Positions 27,872-39,060 are shown, numbered from the stretch's first letter. The stretch is 64,000 nt of DNA from Zygaena filipendulae (GCA_907165275.2 OU015678.1:1-64000); one strand, 5' to 3'. Made by a program: numbers and translations. The notes: generated by a model not told the origin, from the letters alone.

Positions 27872-30800
27872 TTTTTTTTTTTTTTTTTTTTTACCTGGGG
27901 AAATGCGTTTACGCACCCCCGCGCCTGGGGATAACTGGGCGCGGGGAGTGTGGGACTCGGCCAGAATGACCCCTACCCACTAAAACCCCAGGGCCCACTC
28001 CGCTTCCGCGGTGGCGGGGCAAGGCATCGCCAAAGGCTTAGTCCTTTAACCCCGCCGCGGCATCGCCAAAGTGCAATGGCGACCTGCCCGTTCCTTTGAG
28101 GGCGCGCCGGAGCGAGCGACCAAGCGCGCCCTCCCTCCCCGTGCCTCTCTGTCTAGACGCCCACCTCCACGGGCGCCCCAGAGGCACGAAGGTGATCCTG
28201 GGGGTTGGCCGGCCTGCCTCAACACTGCCTCTGCTACTAGGTTCAGAGGGAGTGGAGCAAGCCGGCCACGCAACCCTAGGACATGTCCATACCCGCTCTG
28301 GGCACAGCGGGCTGTGATGCGCCGAACACCAAGCGTACCGGAGCGACGGTGGCAGCTTTGGGTGGCGCCCTCCTCGGCGGTTTCTTGGGGGCGGTGCAAG
28401 ACCCAGCCCCCAACCGGTGCCCGGCCGGTTTTCCGGCCTCGGCGCACAGAAGACACCGAGGCTCGCCGGAGCACTTGGCTGCGATGTGGCCGGGAAGGCC
28501 GCACCGGTAGCAGTGTCGGCTGCGATCGACCTCCGCGGTGCACAGCCTGCCTACATGTCCCACCTGTAGACAGCGGTAGCACCGCAGTGGTCTGGGCGGC
28601 AGCAGGGTGACCCTGGCAGCAACCCATCCTACAAGGAGGCGCCCTTCAAGCGCCAGCTTCTTTCCGGCCGCGACTGGGCAGCGTACCCAGGCGGTGCCGG
28701 GGCCGGAGGGAGCTTGTCGAATCTCTCCGACAGTGACGGCTTCCTCCGGACAGCCTCCAAATTCGGCGACTTTGGCAGCCACCTCCCTACTGGTTACCGA
28801 GTCGTCAAGACCGGAAACGCGGAGTTCAATGCGTTTGACCGGTCTGGTGACCCGCACGTCTCCAGCAGGAAGAGCCTGCCGAATCGCAGCGGCGAGGGCA
28901 TCCGCTTTCTCGCCGTTGTCCGTCCCCGACACCTCCAGGATGCGCGCTCCAGTCTTGGCAAGCCTGAACTTGATGTCCGTAATACCGAGGTCAGCCAGCT
29001 TAATCTTGGATGTGACCTCGGTAAGCACCTCCTTGTAGGTCCGACCCCGCTCTGCAGACTCCGGCTCTAGTTGTAAAACTATGGCCGCCGAGCGAGGGGG
29101 TCGAAGGTTCTTGGCCGCCGGCCTACGGGCCTTAGGCGCCACCTTTTTCTGCCCCGGCTTTTTCGGGGCCTTCCTTTCAGGTTTAGCCGGGCGTTCGGGT
29201 ATTTGGGGAGGGGGATTCACACCCTTCCCTTTCCCTGTCGGCTTCTTCTTATTTCGCCTCACTACCTCCGACCATGCCGCATCGAGACTAGCGGGTGCCG
29301 GAGGCAATGGGCGGGGATCAGGCCGTTGAGAAGCCGCGGGGGTGGGTCCCTTGGCTCCCTTGGTCTTCTTCCCTTTCCCTTTCCCCTTTGCTGGTTTGGC
29401 CGACGCCGGAGGCACCTCGGGTGTGTTGTCCGTGGTGACCGGCATCGGCTCCGGCGGCGTCGTGTCCATGGACCGTCTCTCGTGTTGGAGGGACGGTCTC
29501 GGTCTGTCCGGGAGCAGACTCCCCTCCAGCCTAGCGTCGACAATGTTGCGCACTGTGCGCATGATGTCTTCCTGGGTGAGAGGCTGCTCCCGAACTGCCT
29601 CCCTCGCTGGTAACTCCGGTTGTGGTGACGGTAGAGGTGGTAAAGCGGCTCGTGCTCGCTCCAACTCCGCCTCCGCGCGGAACGCCGCAAACTCCTTATG
29701 GAGGCTCGCCATCTCCGCGCGAAGACGAGAGTTTTCTCTTTGGAGGGCCCTCACCTCCACCGTCAACTTCTCTGTCTCGGATGACACGGAGCAGCCGGCC
29801 AGAGCTCTGGCCCGGTCTTCGATCCGGTCCGCCGCCTCCTTTAAGGAACGGACGAACGTCCCTTTTAGGTTCGCCGACTTCAAGGCGACGGTGCGGATGA
29901 TCCCCGTGTCATCGATGATGTTCTCCCGGAGGTCATCAACGGTCTCGTTGAATGGGTCTCCGAGAGCCCGACCAAACTCTTCTCTTTGAGCTCGGCCCAA
30001 GGGCCTAAGGGCACGGGCCTTCTGGCTCATGGCCGCCACCTCGTCTTCGGCCTCGAGCTCGAGCTCTTGTCTTTCCAAGGCGGGGGGGTCCGCCTCCGGC
30101 TTATCCAGGCCAAGAAACTGGCCTCGTTGTTGCCACGTAGGCCGGCGTCCACGTCCCCGCTTGCTCCCACTCCTTTTCGATGTCGACGGCGAGGACATAT
30201 AGAGGTTTTCGTCGGACAGTGCGCCGTCCGATTCCTGGCTCAGGTGCCCTCGCGGCCGCTTCCTTCTCTCACGCCACACTGTGTCGTCAGTCGACAGATT
30301 GCCGTCGGTATCAGATGACAGTATCGTATCCATTCTCTCCAGCAACACCCGAGGCAATACCGGAGAGGGGATAGTGACGAGACTGTCATCCGTACTCGAC
30401 GCCAAACGCATCGGCTTCACTCCCTCGCGCTCCTTCGCTGCGCGCGTAATCACGCCCGCGGCGGGCGACTTCACGTTGGCCGTTGACGGCCCGGCGGCAT
30501 CAGACTCGCTCCCCACCAACCTAATCCCGCGCGAGTCATTGCTACCAGACGCCAACGGCGACTCCGCCCTCCCCACGCGCACATGGGGGGGCCCTCCTTC
30601 TCTTTCACTTAAATCTAAACTTAAATCTAATTTGCTCTTACAACTAGGGGTTTTGGGTTTCGAACTTCTCATTTTGTTCCCACGATCATGGGGGAAATAA
30701 CAGGTCCACCCGAGCGGTGCCCCCTGCGCCCGGGTAAGCCTGAGGCTTAACGCCCCCAGGGGGGCGGCTAGTACCCTGCGGGCGAGCGCGCTGGCGACTG

Positions 30801-31128
30801 AACCTCCCATCAGCCATGCATCCCCTCACGACGCGCTATCGCTTGGGATTCGGGGTGATTTTTTATAGAGGTGTTCTTCCTCGCGGTCCGGGCGGCTAAG
30901 CCAAGACCCTCGGTCCCTTTCTGAGCCGCGAGACGTGATCCACGACACTCAGAATGGGATTACGATATGTATGTTTGGTCCGCGGGAGCAAGCTCCTACC
31001 CACCATACCTAGCCAATGCCCGGAGGCAATCACTAGGTATCGCGGGCATTCCCCTATCCGCCACCTGGGGACGCGCCGTGTCGGAGTTCATCTCTCCGCC
31101 CACCCAGACACACCGGGCAGGTCCACGG
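27872..31128 (-). mobile_element. Element 10: complete ORF1-only element, near-identical copy of Element 8
   Basis: Poly-T 27872-27892, beta tail, ORF1 28276-30810, 5'UTR hairpin 30868-30882. I saw no base differences from Element 8 over the body. The copy ends at the same 5' base. So the 5' end starting CCGTGGACC belongs to this subfamily and is not a local rearrangement. Confidence 0.92.
28276..30810 (-). CDS. Gag-like ORF1 protein (Element 10)
   Basis: An 844-residue protein that appears identical to that of Element 8, with the same alternative ATG (30672), coiled-coil-like segment, basic linker and three C-terminal zinc knuckles (744-757, 767-780, 786-805). An intact frame in two complete copies implies very recent activity or gene conversion. 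No RT is encoded; the beta tail points to Elements 11 and 17 as possible helpers. Confidence 0.87.
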   Translation of the reverse strand: MGGSVASALARRVLAAPLGALSLRLTRAQGAPLGWTCYFPHDRGNKMRSSKPKTPSCKSKLDLSLDLSEREGGPPHVRVGRAESPLASGSNDSRGIRLVGSESDAAGPSTANVKSPAAGVITRAAKEREGVKPMRLASSTDDSLVTIPSPVLPRVLLERMDTILSSDTDGNLSTDDTVWRERRKRPRGHLSQESDGALSDENLYMSSPSTSKRSGSKRGRGRRPTWQQRGQFLGLDKPEADPPALERQELELEAEDEVAAMSQKARALRPLGRAQREEFGRALGDPFNETVDDLRENIIDDTGIIRTVALKSANLKGTFVRSLKEAADRIEDRARALAGCSVSSETEKLTVEVRALQRENSRLRAEMASLHKEFAAFRAEAELERARAALPPLPSPQPELPAREAVREQPLTQEDIMRTVRNIVDARLEGSLLPDRPRPSLQHERRSMDTTPPEPMPVTTDNTPEVPPASAKPAKGKGKGKKTKGAKGPTPAASQRPDPRPLPPAPASLDAAWSEVVRRNKKKPTGKGKGVNPPPQIPERPAKPERKAPKKPGQKKVAPKARRPAAKNLRPPRSAAIVLQLEPESAERGRTYKEVLTEVTSKIKLADLGITDIKFRLAKTGARILEVSGTDNGEKADALAAAIRQALPAGDVRVTRPVKRIELRVSGLDDSVTSREVAAKVAEFGGCPEEAVTVGEIRQAPSGPGTAWVRCPVAAGKKLALEGRLLVGWVAARVTLLPPRPLRCYRCLQVGHVGRLCTAEVDRSRHCYRCGLPGHIAAKCSGEPRCLLCAEAGKPAGHRLGAGSCTAPKKPPRRAPPKAATVAPVRLVFGASQPAVPRAGMDMS

Positions 31129-31130
31129 AA

Positions 31131-31162
31131 CCTAACCTAACCTAACCTAACCTAACCTAACC
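31131..31162. repeat. Telomeric repeat (CCTAA)6 + CC
   Basis: Six CCTAA units between Elements 10 and 11. Confidence 0.97.
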
Positions 31163-31446
31163 TTTTTTTTTTTTTTTTTTTTTTTACCTGGGGAAATGCA
31201 TTTACGCACCCCCGCGCCTGGGCATATATACAGGTGGCGCGGGGAGTGTGGGACTCGGCCGGAATGGCCCCTACCCACTAAAACCCCAGGGCCCACTCCA
31301 CTCCATGATGGCGGGGCAAGGCATCGCCTAAGGCTTAGTCCTTTAACCCCGCCAAATGGTCGCCGCGTGGCGTCCTTGGACGCGCGGCTCTCCTTGGGCG
31401 CGCACAGGTGCGCGCACGCCCATCGTCTTAGTTCTGGAGGTCGGTG

Positions 31447-34400
31447 CTACTGGGGGAGGCGGAGGAAATTCCGCCGCCGCCCACCAGGCCTACGCCTCCT
31501 CTGCGGCAGCGCATCTGGGGCGATCTCCCGCAGGCGCTCCGCTTCCTCCTTCTTCATCAAAACGGCCTCGCAGAAGGCGCTGAACGCCCTCCACTTGGCG
31601 TCACTCTCCAGGATGCTCCCCACTACTGCGGGGAGGCTTAAATCAAGTCCGATGTGGCCCGACAGGGGGCTTCTTTCAGCATCCCATGCCGGGCAGTCCC
31701 TCAGGGTGTGGCTGGCGGTATCCACCGCGCAGCCACAGTGGTGGCAAGCGGGGGTCTGTTCCCTACCGATCTTGTGCAGATAGCTGCCGAAACAGCCGTG
31801 TCCGGACAGCATCTGCACAAGTCGGTAGGACAGGTGCCCCCACCGCCTCCCCGTCCATTCCGGTAGGACCGGCAGCAATGCTGACACGGTCCACGCCCCA
31901 ACTCTTGAGGCCGCTAGTCCACGGGCCCACTCTTGAGCGACCCATCTCCGGCCGCGCTCTCTCCACTCATTCACTGTCACCGGGGAGGGCTCCTCCCCAC
32001 TCTGCCTCGCGCTCACCCGGTGCCAGTGAATGTCTGCCAGGGCGGTCGCCTCGAGCTGCCATGGTGCGGTTCCGGCTATAGCGCACACGGCATCGTATGA
32101 CACCGTGCGGTAGGCCCGCGCAACCCTAGTGGCTATAGCCCGTTGCGACCGCCTCAGCACCGCCTCGTTCTGGGAGGACATCCCGTATGCCCAAATCGGG
32201 CAACCGTACAATGCCATCGACCGGATGACGCCCGCGAATAGGCGGCGACACCCCCCGCCTGGCCCGCCGATGTTCGGCATTATCCGGCTCAAAGCCGAAG
32301 CCGTGGCGGCCAACTTGGGGGCCAGTGCCGCGAAGTGCGGCTTGAACGTCCAGCGGGAGTCCAACACCAGGCCCAGGTACTTCAGGGTGGACCCGATCTC
32401 AATTGGACACCCGCTCACCACGAGGGCGTCCCCGGCCGGTGGAGCCCTGCGCGCGCCATGGAAGGCGATCGCCTCCGATTTGTGGAGGGCCACTTCGAGG
32501 CCCAGACGCCTTATTCGCGCCACAACCTGAGCGACCCCAGCCGTCGCCTTCAGTTTCGCCTCTCTGTGGTCGCGACCTCTCGCCACTACGAGGGTGTCGT
32601 CGGCGTAGCACAACACCTCGACGCCATTGACGAACGACCCCCGCAGGACCCAGTCGTAGCCTATGGACCACAACAAGGGGCCCAACACAGACCCTTGCGG
32701 TACGCCCCGGGACACAGCGTGACGGCCCCAGCCTTCTCGGGTCGGGAAGATGATCTCCCGGCCCTCGAGGTAGTTCTTCACTATCCTTATGAGGTAGGGC
32801 GGCAGGTTATGTTGCCGCATCCCCTCCAGGATTGCCTCCCAGGGCAGGGTGTTAAAAGCGTTAGCGATGTCTAAAGACACCGCGATAACTACCCTGCCCT
32901 GTGACACCTCCTCCTCGCATATGTCCCGGAGCCTCCCGATCGCATCTATGGTCGAGCGACCCCTCCGGAAACCATACTGGGCGTCGGCCAGGTCCGGCCC
33001 CTCCGTGGACAGATGCCCCTGAACGCGGCCGGCTATAACGCGTTCGAAGAGCTTGCCGTCCTCGTTCAGCAGAACAATCGGCCGGTACGCCGACGGGGCG
33101 TCCGCCGGTCTGCCGGGCTTCCGCAGCAGGACGAGCTTCCCCAGCTTCCACCTCCCGGGGAACCGCCCGTCCTCCAGGCACTTCGTCAGGAGGCGCCGAA
33201 AACGCTCTCCCAATTCGTTCCGCAGGGCGAGGACCCAGATCCGGCCGTGCACCCCATCCGGGCCGGGGGCGGTCCTCTTGCCCGCGAGCCTGCACACTGC
33301 GGCCTCCAGCTCCCCGGCGGACACCTCAGGGACGGAGTCCTGAGGCGCCGGCTCGGCCGTCTCGGCCAAGGGGGCGTTCCCCGCCGGGAACAGAGACGAC
33401 ACCACCGATCTCAGTAGCGTCGGCTCCATCCCAGATGTTAGCGGCGGGGCCCAGGGGCGGAGCTTACTCATGACGAGTTTGTAGGGCCGCCCCCAGGGGT
33501 CCGACTCGAGCGTGTCGATGAGCTCGGACCACGCCCGCTCCTTGGCCTCGGCTATAGCTCGGCGCAGGGCCATCCTCGCGTCCCGGTACACGCCGTAGAG
33601 GCGGCTCTCCTCCTCCGGGACGTTCCTCCTGCTTCTTCTTCGGTACCGGGTGTACCGGTTTCTGGCGGTCACGCAGTCGCGCCTGAGTTGCGCGAGCTCC
33701 GCATTCCACCAGTACACCTGGTCTCTCGGGGGCGGCCTCTGCGTCCTCTTCATGGCGCAATCAGAGATATGCGCCGCGGACTCAGCGAACCAGGCCACCT
33801 CCCCCTCGATTGTGGTCTCCTCGGGTGTGGGGCACCAAGCCCTGACCACAGACGCCACTTCAGCCTCTTCCTTGTTCAGGCTCTTCAGCGACCATCTGGG
33901 TCCTGTCTCTGCCGGTGGTGGGCTGACCGGTGTCGCTGACGAAGGGAGAACGTGATACCGGATATACCGGTGATCTGATAAGGTCTCCACCTCCGTCAGG
34001 ACTTCCCAGCCCGGGATACGTCGCGCCAAGATGGGGCTCGCGAAAGCTACATCCACGACGGACCCGCCCTGCTGCCTCACGCAGGTCTGCTCCGTCCCTT
34101 GGTTGAGCGGTACCAGGTTGTGGGCTGCGATCCACTCCATCAGCACCTCTCCGTACCGATCGGTGACCGAAGACCCCCACACCGTAGACTTGGCGTTGAG
34201 GTCTCCGGCCACTATCACCTTCTGAGGCCTCGCCCATTCGACCATGTTGCTTACCCCCGCCAAATAGGACTCGAACTCCGCCACAGTCCTATTTGGCGAG
34301 AAGTAAGCACCCACGACGACCACCTCTCTGACTTTGCAGGCCGCGCAGCCCACTCCGACCAGGGACGAAGCAATCGCGTTGTTGCCGTCGATATTATTGA

Positions 34401-34572
34401 CAACAATCGCGACGGATCCGTCGCGAGAGCCCAGCCAGTTACCCCGATCTGGGACCAAATATGGCTCGGCGACCACGGCGATGTGTATCTTCCACTGCGC
34501 CAGGCTCTGGAGAAGAAGATCCTGAGCCCTGGCGCAGTGGTTGATATTCGTCTGAAGAAACCGCAGGGCCAT
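31447..34572 (-). CDS. SART-like ORF2: endonuclease and reverse transcriptase (Element 11)
   Basis: A 1041-residue protein starting at the ATG of UAAUG (34572); the frame is open 59 codons further into ORF1, but the coupled ATG is the natural start. Endonuclease residues E36 (AEPY), D124/N126 (GDLNAKS) and SDH at 199-201. RT at about 430-750 with LDIANAF and YADD at 656-659. C-terminal zinc knuckle C943, C946, H955, C960. No RNase H. No stops or frameshifts. Candidate RT source for beta-tailed ORF1-only Elements 2, 8 and 10. Confidence 0.93.
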   Translation of the reverse strand: MALRFLQTNINHCARAQDLLLQSLAQWKIHIAVVAEPYLVPDRGNWLGSRDGSVAIVVNNIDGNNAIASSLVGVGCAACKVREVVVVGAYFSPNRTVAEFESYLAGVSNMVEWARPQKVIVAGDLNAKSTVWGSSVTDRYGEVLMEWIAAHNLVPLNQGTEQTCVRQQGGSVVDVAFASPILARRIPGWEVLTEVETLSDHRYIRYHVLPSSATPVSPPPAETGPRWSLKSLNKEEAEVASVVRAWCPTPEETTIEGEVAWFAESAAHISDCAMKRTQRPPPRDQVYWWNAELAQLRRDCVTARNRYTRYRRRSRRNVPEEESRLYGVYRDARMALRRAIAEAKERAWSELIDTLESDPWGRPYKLVMSKLRPWAPPLTSGMEPTLLRSVVSSLFPAGNAPLAETAEPAPQDSVPEVSAGELEAAVCRLAGKRTAPGPDGVHGRIWVLALRNELGERFRRLLTKCLEDGRFPGRWKLGKLVLLRKPGRPADAPSAYRPIVLLNEDGKLFERVIAGRVQGHLSTEGPDLADAQYGFRRGRSTIDAIGRLRDICEEEVSQGRVVIAVSLDIANAFNTLPWEAILEGMRQHNLPPYLIRIVKNYLEGREIIFPTREGWGRHAVSRGVPQGSVLGPLLWSIGYDWVLRGSFVNGVEVLCYADDTLVVARGRDHREAKLKATAGVAQVVARIRRLGLEVALHKSEAIAFHGARRAPPAGDALVVSGCPIEIGSTLKYLGLVLDSRWTFKPHFAALAPKLAATASALSRIMPNIGGPGGGCRRLFAGVIRSMALYGCPIWAYGMSSQNEAVLRRSQRAIATRVARAYRTVSYDAVCAIAGTAPWQLEATALADIHWHRVSARQSGEEPSPVTVNEWRERGRRWVAQEWARGLAASRVGAWTVSALLPVLPEWTGRRWGHLSYRLVQMLSGHGCFGSYLHKIGREQTPACHHCGCAVDTASHTLRDCPAWDAERSPLSGHIGLDLSLPAVVGSILESDAKWRAFSAFCEAVLMKKEEAERLREIAPDALPQRRRRPGGRRRNFLRLPQ

Positions 34573-36788
34573 TAGTCCCCTGCGATTTCTCCAGTCTCCA
34601 TCGCGCCCGTCGGCTGGGCGGCATCCGTGTTCGCCACTGGCTTCTTCTTCTTCACCTGACTGGGGGCCGAACAGTTTTTCCCTCCCAGTCGGTGGTCCGC
34701 CTTCTTCCCGGCGTCCGCGCAAAGCACGCAGTGGGGTTTGGCGCTGCAAGATGATGCCCGGTGCCCCGGCTGGCTACATCTGTAGCACAGCTGGCTCCGG
34801 TCCTCATCGGGGCACTTCGCTGCAACGTGCCCCAATCTCAGGCACCTGAAGCACCGGGTCTGCCTGGGCTTCGCAGGGGTTATCTTGCCCTCGATGAAGC
34901 CGATCTTGAATTTACCGCCCACCAGCATCTTGGCGGCGGTAATCGGCACCTGCGCCCATGCGGCGTTCATGCCCCTGCGGTCGAGCCTCAGCGCGCCAAC
35001 GCGGATGTGTTCCGCCGGGCACTGCCCTTTCTGGGCGAGGGCTTCCTGCAGCTCCGATGAAGTGACCGAGTCGTCCAACTCTGTGACCCTAACGTCGATG
35101 CACTTCACCGGAGTGTAAATCCTGACTCCCTCGCCAGAGATGGCCGCCTTCAGCTTCTCGGCCAGCACCTCAGCCTTCGGTCCGCTGGAGGCGCCGGGTA
35201 TCTGCAATATAGCAGCCCCCGTCGCCGCCCTGCGGAACTTCACGGACTCGATGCCCGCGTCCGCCAAGTCGACTTTGGTCTTCGCCTCGCGGACCACTGT
35301 CGCGTAGGTGACACCTCTCTCCTCGGCGTCCTTGGTCAGGGATATGACCACGGCCGCGGATTTAGGAGCCTTCAGCTTGGGCTTCGGTGCAGGTTTGGAA
35401 GCCCTTCTGGCCTCCCCCGGTCGCGGCCGGGTCGGCGTCTTGTCCGTGTTGCGCGCCTTTTGCGCTAGTTTCGCCGGTTTCGATTTGGTTTGGGGCCTCC
35501 TCGTAGGTTGAGCCGGAGCCCCCTGGGTCGTCTTTCTCTTACCGCCTTTGTAGACGACCGTCGCCCAGCTCTCTCCAGAGTCTTTCGGGTCCGACTGGGT
35601 CATCGCAAGGGCGCGGGACGTCGAAGGTATCTGAGTGGGCTCCGGCTGCGGTGCCCTGGCCACACTCCCGTCTTCCTTCCGATTTCCCGGTACCTTTTTC
35701 TTATTTTGGGTTTTCCTCTTATTTACCACTGCCTCCTCCATTCTGTCCGTGGGGGGTGTGGTCTTCTTGAGGAAGTTTTCCTTCTGGGGTGGCCTCGAGG
35801 GCCCTCCCAGCTCCCTCCTACTCTTCTCCTTTCTGTCCGCCGCCAACGGGGGCCGGAGTTTCGGCTCGGGGTTGAGTCGAGGCTCCAGTCCCTCTATGCG
35901 CGCGTTGAGACGGTCAACTAACCGCCCCATTAGCCTACTCTCCAGCTCTTCCAGGTCGGTAGGCGTCTGGGGGGTCTCCTGCGGTCGCCTGTCCTGCATC
36001 AGGGACCGCAGCTCCGCCATCTCTTTTTGGAGAGACTCCAGGAGTCGTCGGAGGCGCGCGTTGTCCTCCTGGAGTATCCTCGTCTCCTCCGTGACGGTGC
36101 GCTTGGCCAACTCAAAGAAGTCCTCGCGCAAGCACGTCACCGCCTTCTTCAGGGCACTCACGTACGTGCCCTTCAGGTTCGCGGAGGTCTTCATTACCTT
36201 CTCAACAATCCCGATGCTGGCCTCTATCCGTTTATGGACGTCGGCCGAGACCTCTGGACCGGGATGTTGAGTCGCTTCCATGGGGGTGGGGCATGACGAT
36301 CTTGTGATCCTTGCCTCCGCCATCAAGTCTAGGAGCTCGGCCTGGGCTCGCCTCTCAAGCTCCTCTTCTTGCTCCCTGGCCAAGGCTCTTTTGGCTTCGG
36401 CAAGGCCCACGTATTCCCCGGTTGTGGGGGGTCTTCCGCGGCCCCTCTTCTTTGTGCCAGTGGAAGGCGACTCCGTCGAACTAAACTCCTCGTCCGACAG
36501 TCGAGCCCTCTTCCTGTTTCGTTCTCTCCAGAACTTGGAGCTGCCTGGCTCCGGTGACTCGAACAATCGGACCGATGCTACAGATGGTACGCTGTACATC
36601 GATCCGTCGTCCGAGTCAGAGAGCGCCGTGGCGCTATTGTCCGCCCTTTGGCGGTCTGCAGCCTCCGCTGCACGAGATGTTGACGGCGTCGGCGTACGCA
36701 CGACAACAACTCTGAGCTCTTTTTCGAGCTCCTCCTTCTTCTCCCCTACCTTCTCTTTACTTTTATTTAGATTTATTTTTGGTCCCAT
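34572..36788 (-). CDS. SART-like ORF1, Gag-like protein (Element 11)
   Basis: A 738-residue protein from ATG 36788. It has an acidic N-terminal region, a KKRGRGRPPT basic patch like the other families, a coiled-coil-like segment (EETRILQEDNARLRRLLESLQKEMAEL), a Lys/Arg/Pro-rich linker, a TELDDSVT domain (GLDDSVT in the other families) and zinc knuckles at 646-659, 668-681 and 687-706. A few bases upstream a stop closes the frame that Element 17 leaves open. The ORF1 stop and ORF2 start share the A of UAAUG. Confidence 0.92.
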   Translation of the reverse strand: MGPKINLNKSKEKVGEKKEELEKELRVVVVRTPTPSTSRAAEAADRQRADNSATALSDSDDGSMYSVPSVASVRLFESPEPGSSKFWRERNRKRARLSDEEFSSTESPSTGTKKRGRGRPPTTGEYVGLAEAKRALAREQEEELERRAQAELLDLMAEARITRSSCPTPMEATQHPGPEVSADVHKRIEASIGIVEKVMKTSANLKGTYVSALKKAVTCLREDFFELAKRTVTEETRILQEDNARLRRLLESLQKEMAELRSLMQDRRPQETPQTPTDLEELESRLMGRLVDRLNARIEGLEPRLNPEPKLRPPLAADRKEKSRRELGGPSRPPQKENFLKKTTPPTDRMEEAVVNKRKTQNKKKVPGNRKEDGSVARAPQPEPTQIPSTSRALAMTQSDPKDSGESWATVVYKGGKRKTTQGAPAQPTRRPQTKSKPAKLAQKARNTDKTPTRPRPGEARRASKPAPKPKLKAPKSAAVVISLTKDAEERGVTYATVVREAKTKVDLADAGIESVKFRRAATGAAILQIPGASSGPKAEVLAEKLKAAISGEGVRIYTPVKCIDVRVTELDDSVTSSELQEALAQKGQCPAEHIRVGALRLDRRGMNAAWAQVPITAAKMLVGGKFKIGFIEGKITPAKPRQTRCFRCLRLGHVAAKCPDEDRSQLCYRCSQPGHRASSCSAKPHCVLCADAGKKADHRLGGKNCSAPSQVKKKKPVANTDAAQPTGAMETGEIAGD

Positions 36789-37427
36789 AAGCTCTCCTTC
36801 ATGACTACGTGCCGTCCCCCAACGTCCTCAGGAGAGGAGCATTGTTGACGGCGGGTAAATGCTTATAGTGGGCTCTTAAAATACCACTAAGCATGCCCAA
36901 GCTTAGCTGTCCCTACTACTGCGTGGGTGCGGGAGGTGCCCACGAGTCGGCCGCTAGCTGTCCGATTTAACGCACCGAGCACCTGCTCAGAGAGCAGGGG
37001 AGTGGCGCCACGCAAGGCCCCTGAGGGCGCCCCAGCGCGCACTCATTGCGGGTTTTTTATTGGGGTTTTCCTTCCCCTTGGGCCGGCCGGTCAAGGCAAG
37101 CCCCTTGGTCCGGTCGCTTGCGAAACATGACCACAGAGGCAACCGGATAACAAGTTCGCCCGACGGGGGACGTATAATCCCTAACCAACATAGGCACATT
37201 GGCCCTGTGGCCCGCCGCGCCGTGAGAGGTGTAAAGAGCCTCTCACCCCTCCGTGCAAGGATGCACAAGCTCAATAGAGCACGTCACTGTACAATATGTA
37301 CAAAGGCCGTAAAAGCCACCTCCTTTTTCGCTGACTCAGAGTCGAGAGCAACGCCGAATACTCCGAACAAAGAGCGCGAATAATGTAGACGACCTTACCA
37401 AGCCCGAAGACCGGGTAATGCCGCCCT

Positions 37428-37578
37428 CCCGGTTCGCGACCACACCCGCACATAGACACACCCTATGCCTCATGTACCATGATGAGACATAGAGCAGTCC
37501 GCGCCGATGTGGTTCGGGCCCCCTCGCCACGACAAGGCCCGGGGCCCCCCGGAGGCAGAACTCCAGGGGGTGAGGGGG
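37428..37578 (-). ncRNA. Enlarged HDV-like ribozyme fold at the Element 11 5' end
   Basis: P1 CCCCCUC/GAGGGGG and P3 GCC/GGC with loop UUGUCGU are as in the other families. J1/2 holds an extra hairpin (CCCCCUGGAG/CUCCGGGGG). P2 can form CCCGG/CCGGG. P4 is closed by ACCACA/UGUGGU around a longer inner hairpin. J4/2 contains CGCGAA. Weaker than the compact versions but the same order of helices. Confidence 0.5.
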
Positions 37579-37580
37579 AA

Positions 37581-37602
37581 CCTAACCTAACCTAACCTAA
37601 CC
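37581..37602. repeat. Telomeric repeat (CCTAA)4 + CC
   Basis: Four CCTAA units between Elements 11 and 12. Confidence 0.97.
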
Positions 37603-38290
37603 TTTTTTTTTTTTTTTTTTTTTTTTTTGACCCAGGGAAAATGCTTTATGCATACCACCGCCCCCGGGCCGGGGCGATGGTTATGTGGGACTCTGCCCTG
37701 AAAAGGGCAACCCGCCCTGAGAAGGGCGGGAATGCTACCCACTAAAAACCCTGGGGTGTTCCTCCTCCGCGCCTGTTGCCGGGGCCGCGGGAATCGCTTT
37801 CGCATGCTCCGCAGCCCCGACGGCGCCAGCCCGTCACCGGGCTCCTCCTCGAGGGGCATGAGTGCCCCTCAGAATGACGACGATGCGCCGGAACACGCGA
37901 CGCACCGCCGCCCTCCTCCCTCTCTCGGGGACCTTGTGCAAAGGACGCCGGTCGGGCCCATGACCGGCGCCCAAAGGCCCCCTGCGACGGGTCAGGTAGA
38001 TGGCCCCGCCGCCCACCACGACGGCCGCAGGGGGGTGAGGAGGGCCGACTAGCTCCGCGCCAGCACTCCCCTCCCCCCACAGCCCCTCCACGCCGCCAAT
38101 CACCGGGGCGGCACCGTCGAGGCCGCAGAGGAAAAGCATCTCCACGGCCTCTAACACTCAGCCGCGGTGCTCCCCGAGCCACCGCGGCCCGCCTCAGTGG
38201 CGCCGCCGCCCCGGAGGACGACAGCGCCACCTACATTGGCCGCCTCGACCACGTGCTTGCTGCCTGCAAGTGGGTGAGACGGCCCCCTCC

Positions 38291-39060
38291 CGGTGCCTCA
38301 TGCCGGGCGCGGCGTCGGATGAAATCGACGGCGCCGCACCCGAACATTCCGGCCCTTCTCCCGGCCACGGTTTTTACGCCGCGACCCGCCTCAGCCGCGC
38401 CCCCACGCCAAAGCGCCCGAGAGGCACGGCCTACCCGTCCCGGTGCCGCATGCCGGGCGCGGCGTCGGATGAAATCGACGGCGCCGCACCCGAGCATTCC
38501 GGCCCTTCTCCCGGCCACGGTTTTTACGCCGCGACCCGCCTCAGCCGCGCCCCCACGCCAAAACGCCCGAGAGGCACGGCCTACCCGTCCCGGTGCCGCA
38601 TGCCGGGCGCGGCGTCGGATGAAATCGACGGCGCCGCACCCGAACATTCCGGCCCTTCTCCCGGCCACGGTTTTTACGCCGCGACCCGCCTCAGCCGCGC
38701 CCCCACGCCAAAGCGCCCGAGAGGCACGGCCTACCCGTCCCGGTGCCGCATGCCGGGCGCGGCGTCGGATGAAATCGACGGCGCCGCACCCGAACATTCC
38801 GGCCCTTCTCCCGGCCACGGTTTTTACGCCGCGACCCGCCTCAGCCGCGCCCCCACGCCAAAGCGCCCGAGAGGCACGGCCTACGCTCCCCTCTCCCGGC
38901 CACGGTTTTTTACGCCGCGGCCCACCTCAGTTGCACCCCCACGCCAAAGCGCCCGAGAGGCGCAACCTACCGTCCCCTCTCCCGGCCACGGTTTTTACGC
39001 CGCGACCCGCCTCAGTCGCGCCCCCACGCCAAAGCGCCCGAGAGGCGCAACCTACCCGTC
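38291..39060 (-). repeat. 150-bp tandem repeat array (four full units plus partial)
   Basis: Units start near 38291, 38441, 38591 and 38741, followed by two shortened units, as in Element 4. Confidence 0.9.

Larger units (their letters stand above)
31163..37578 (-). mobile_element. Element 11: full-length SART-like element, beta tail
   Basis: Poly-T 31163-31185, beta 3' end, 3'UTR to 31446, ORF2 31447-34572, ORF1 34572-36788 and a long 5'UTR (36789-37578, about 790 nt). The 5'UTR contains the covarying form of the hairpin, GGGG-AAGGAAAA-CCCC (37072-37087), and an enlarged HDV-like fold. Element 17 is a second full copy with scattered differences. ORF1 is rather different from those of the ORF1-only elements that share its tail. 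Confidence 0.94.

Noticed and set aside
34572..34749. N-terminal extension of ORF2 in Elements 11 and 17 beyond the UAAUG start
   Set aside because: It overlaps the ORF1 zinc-knuckle region in another frame and has no endonuclease homology; the coupled ATG is the better start.
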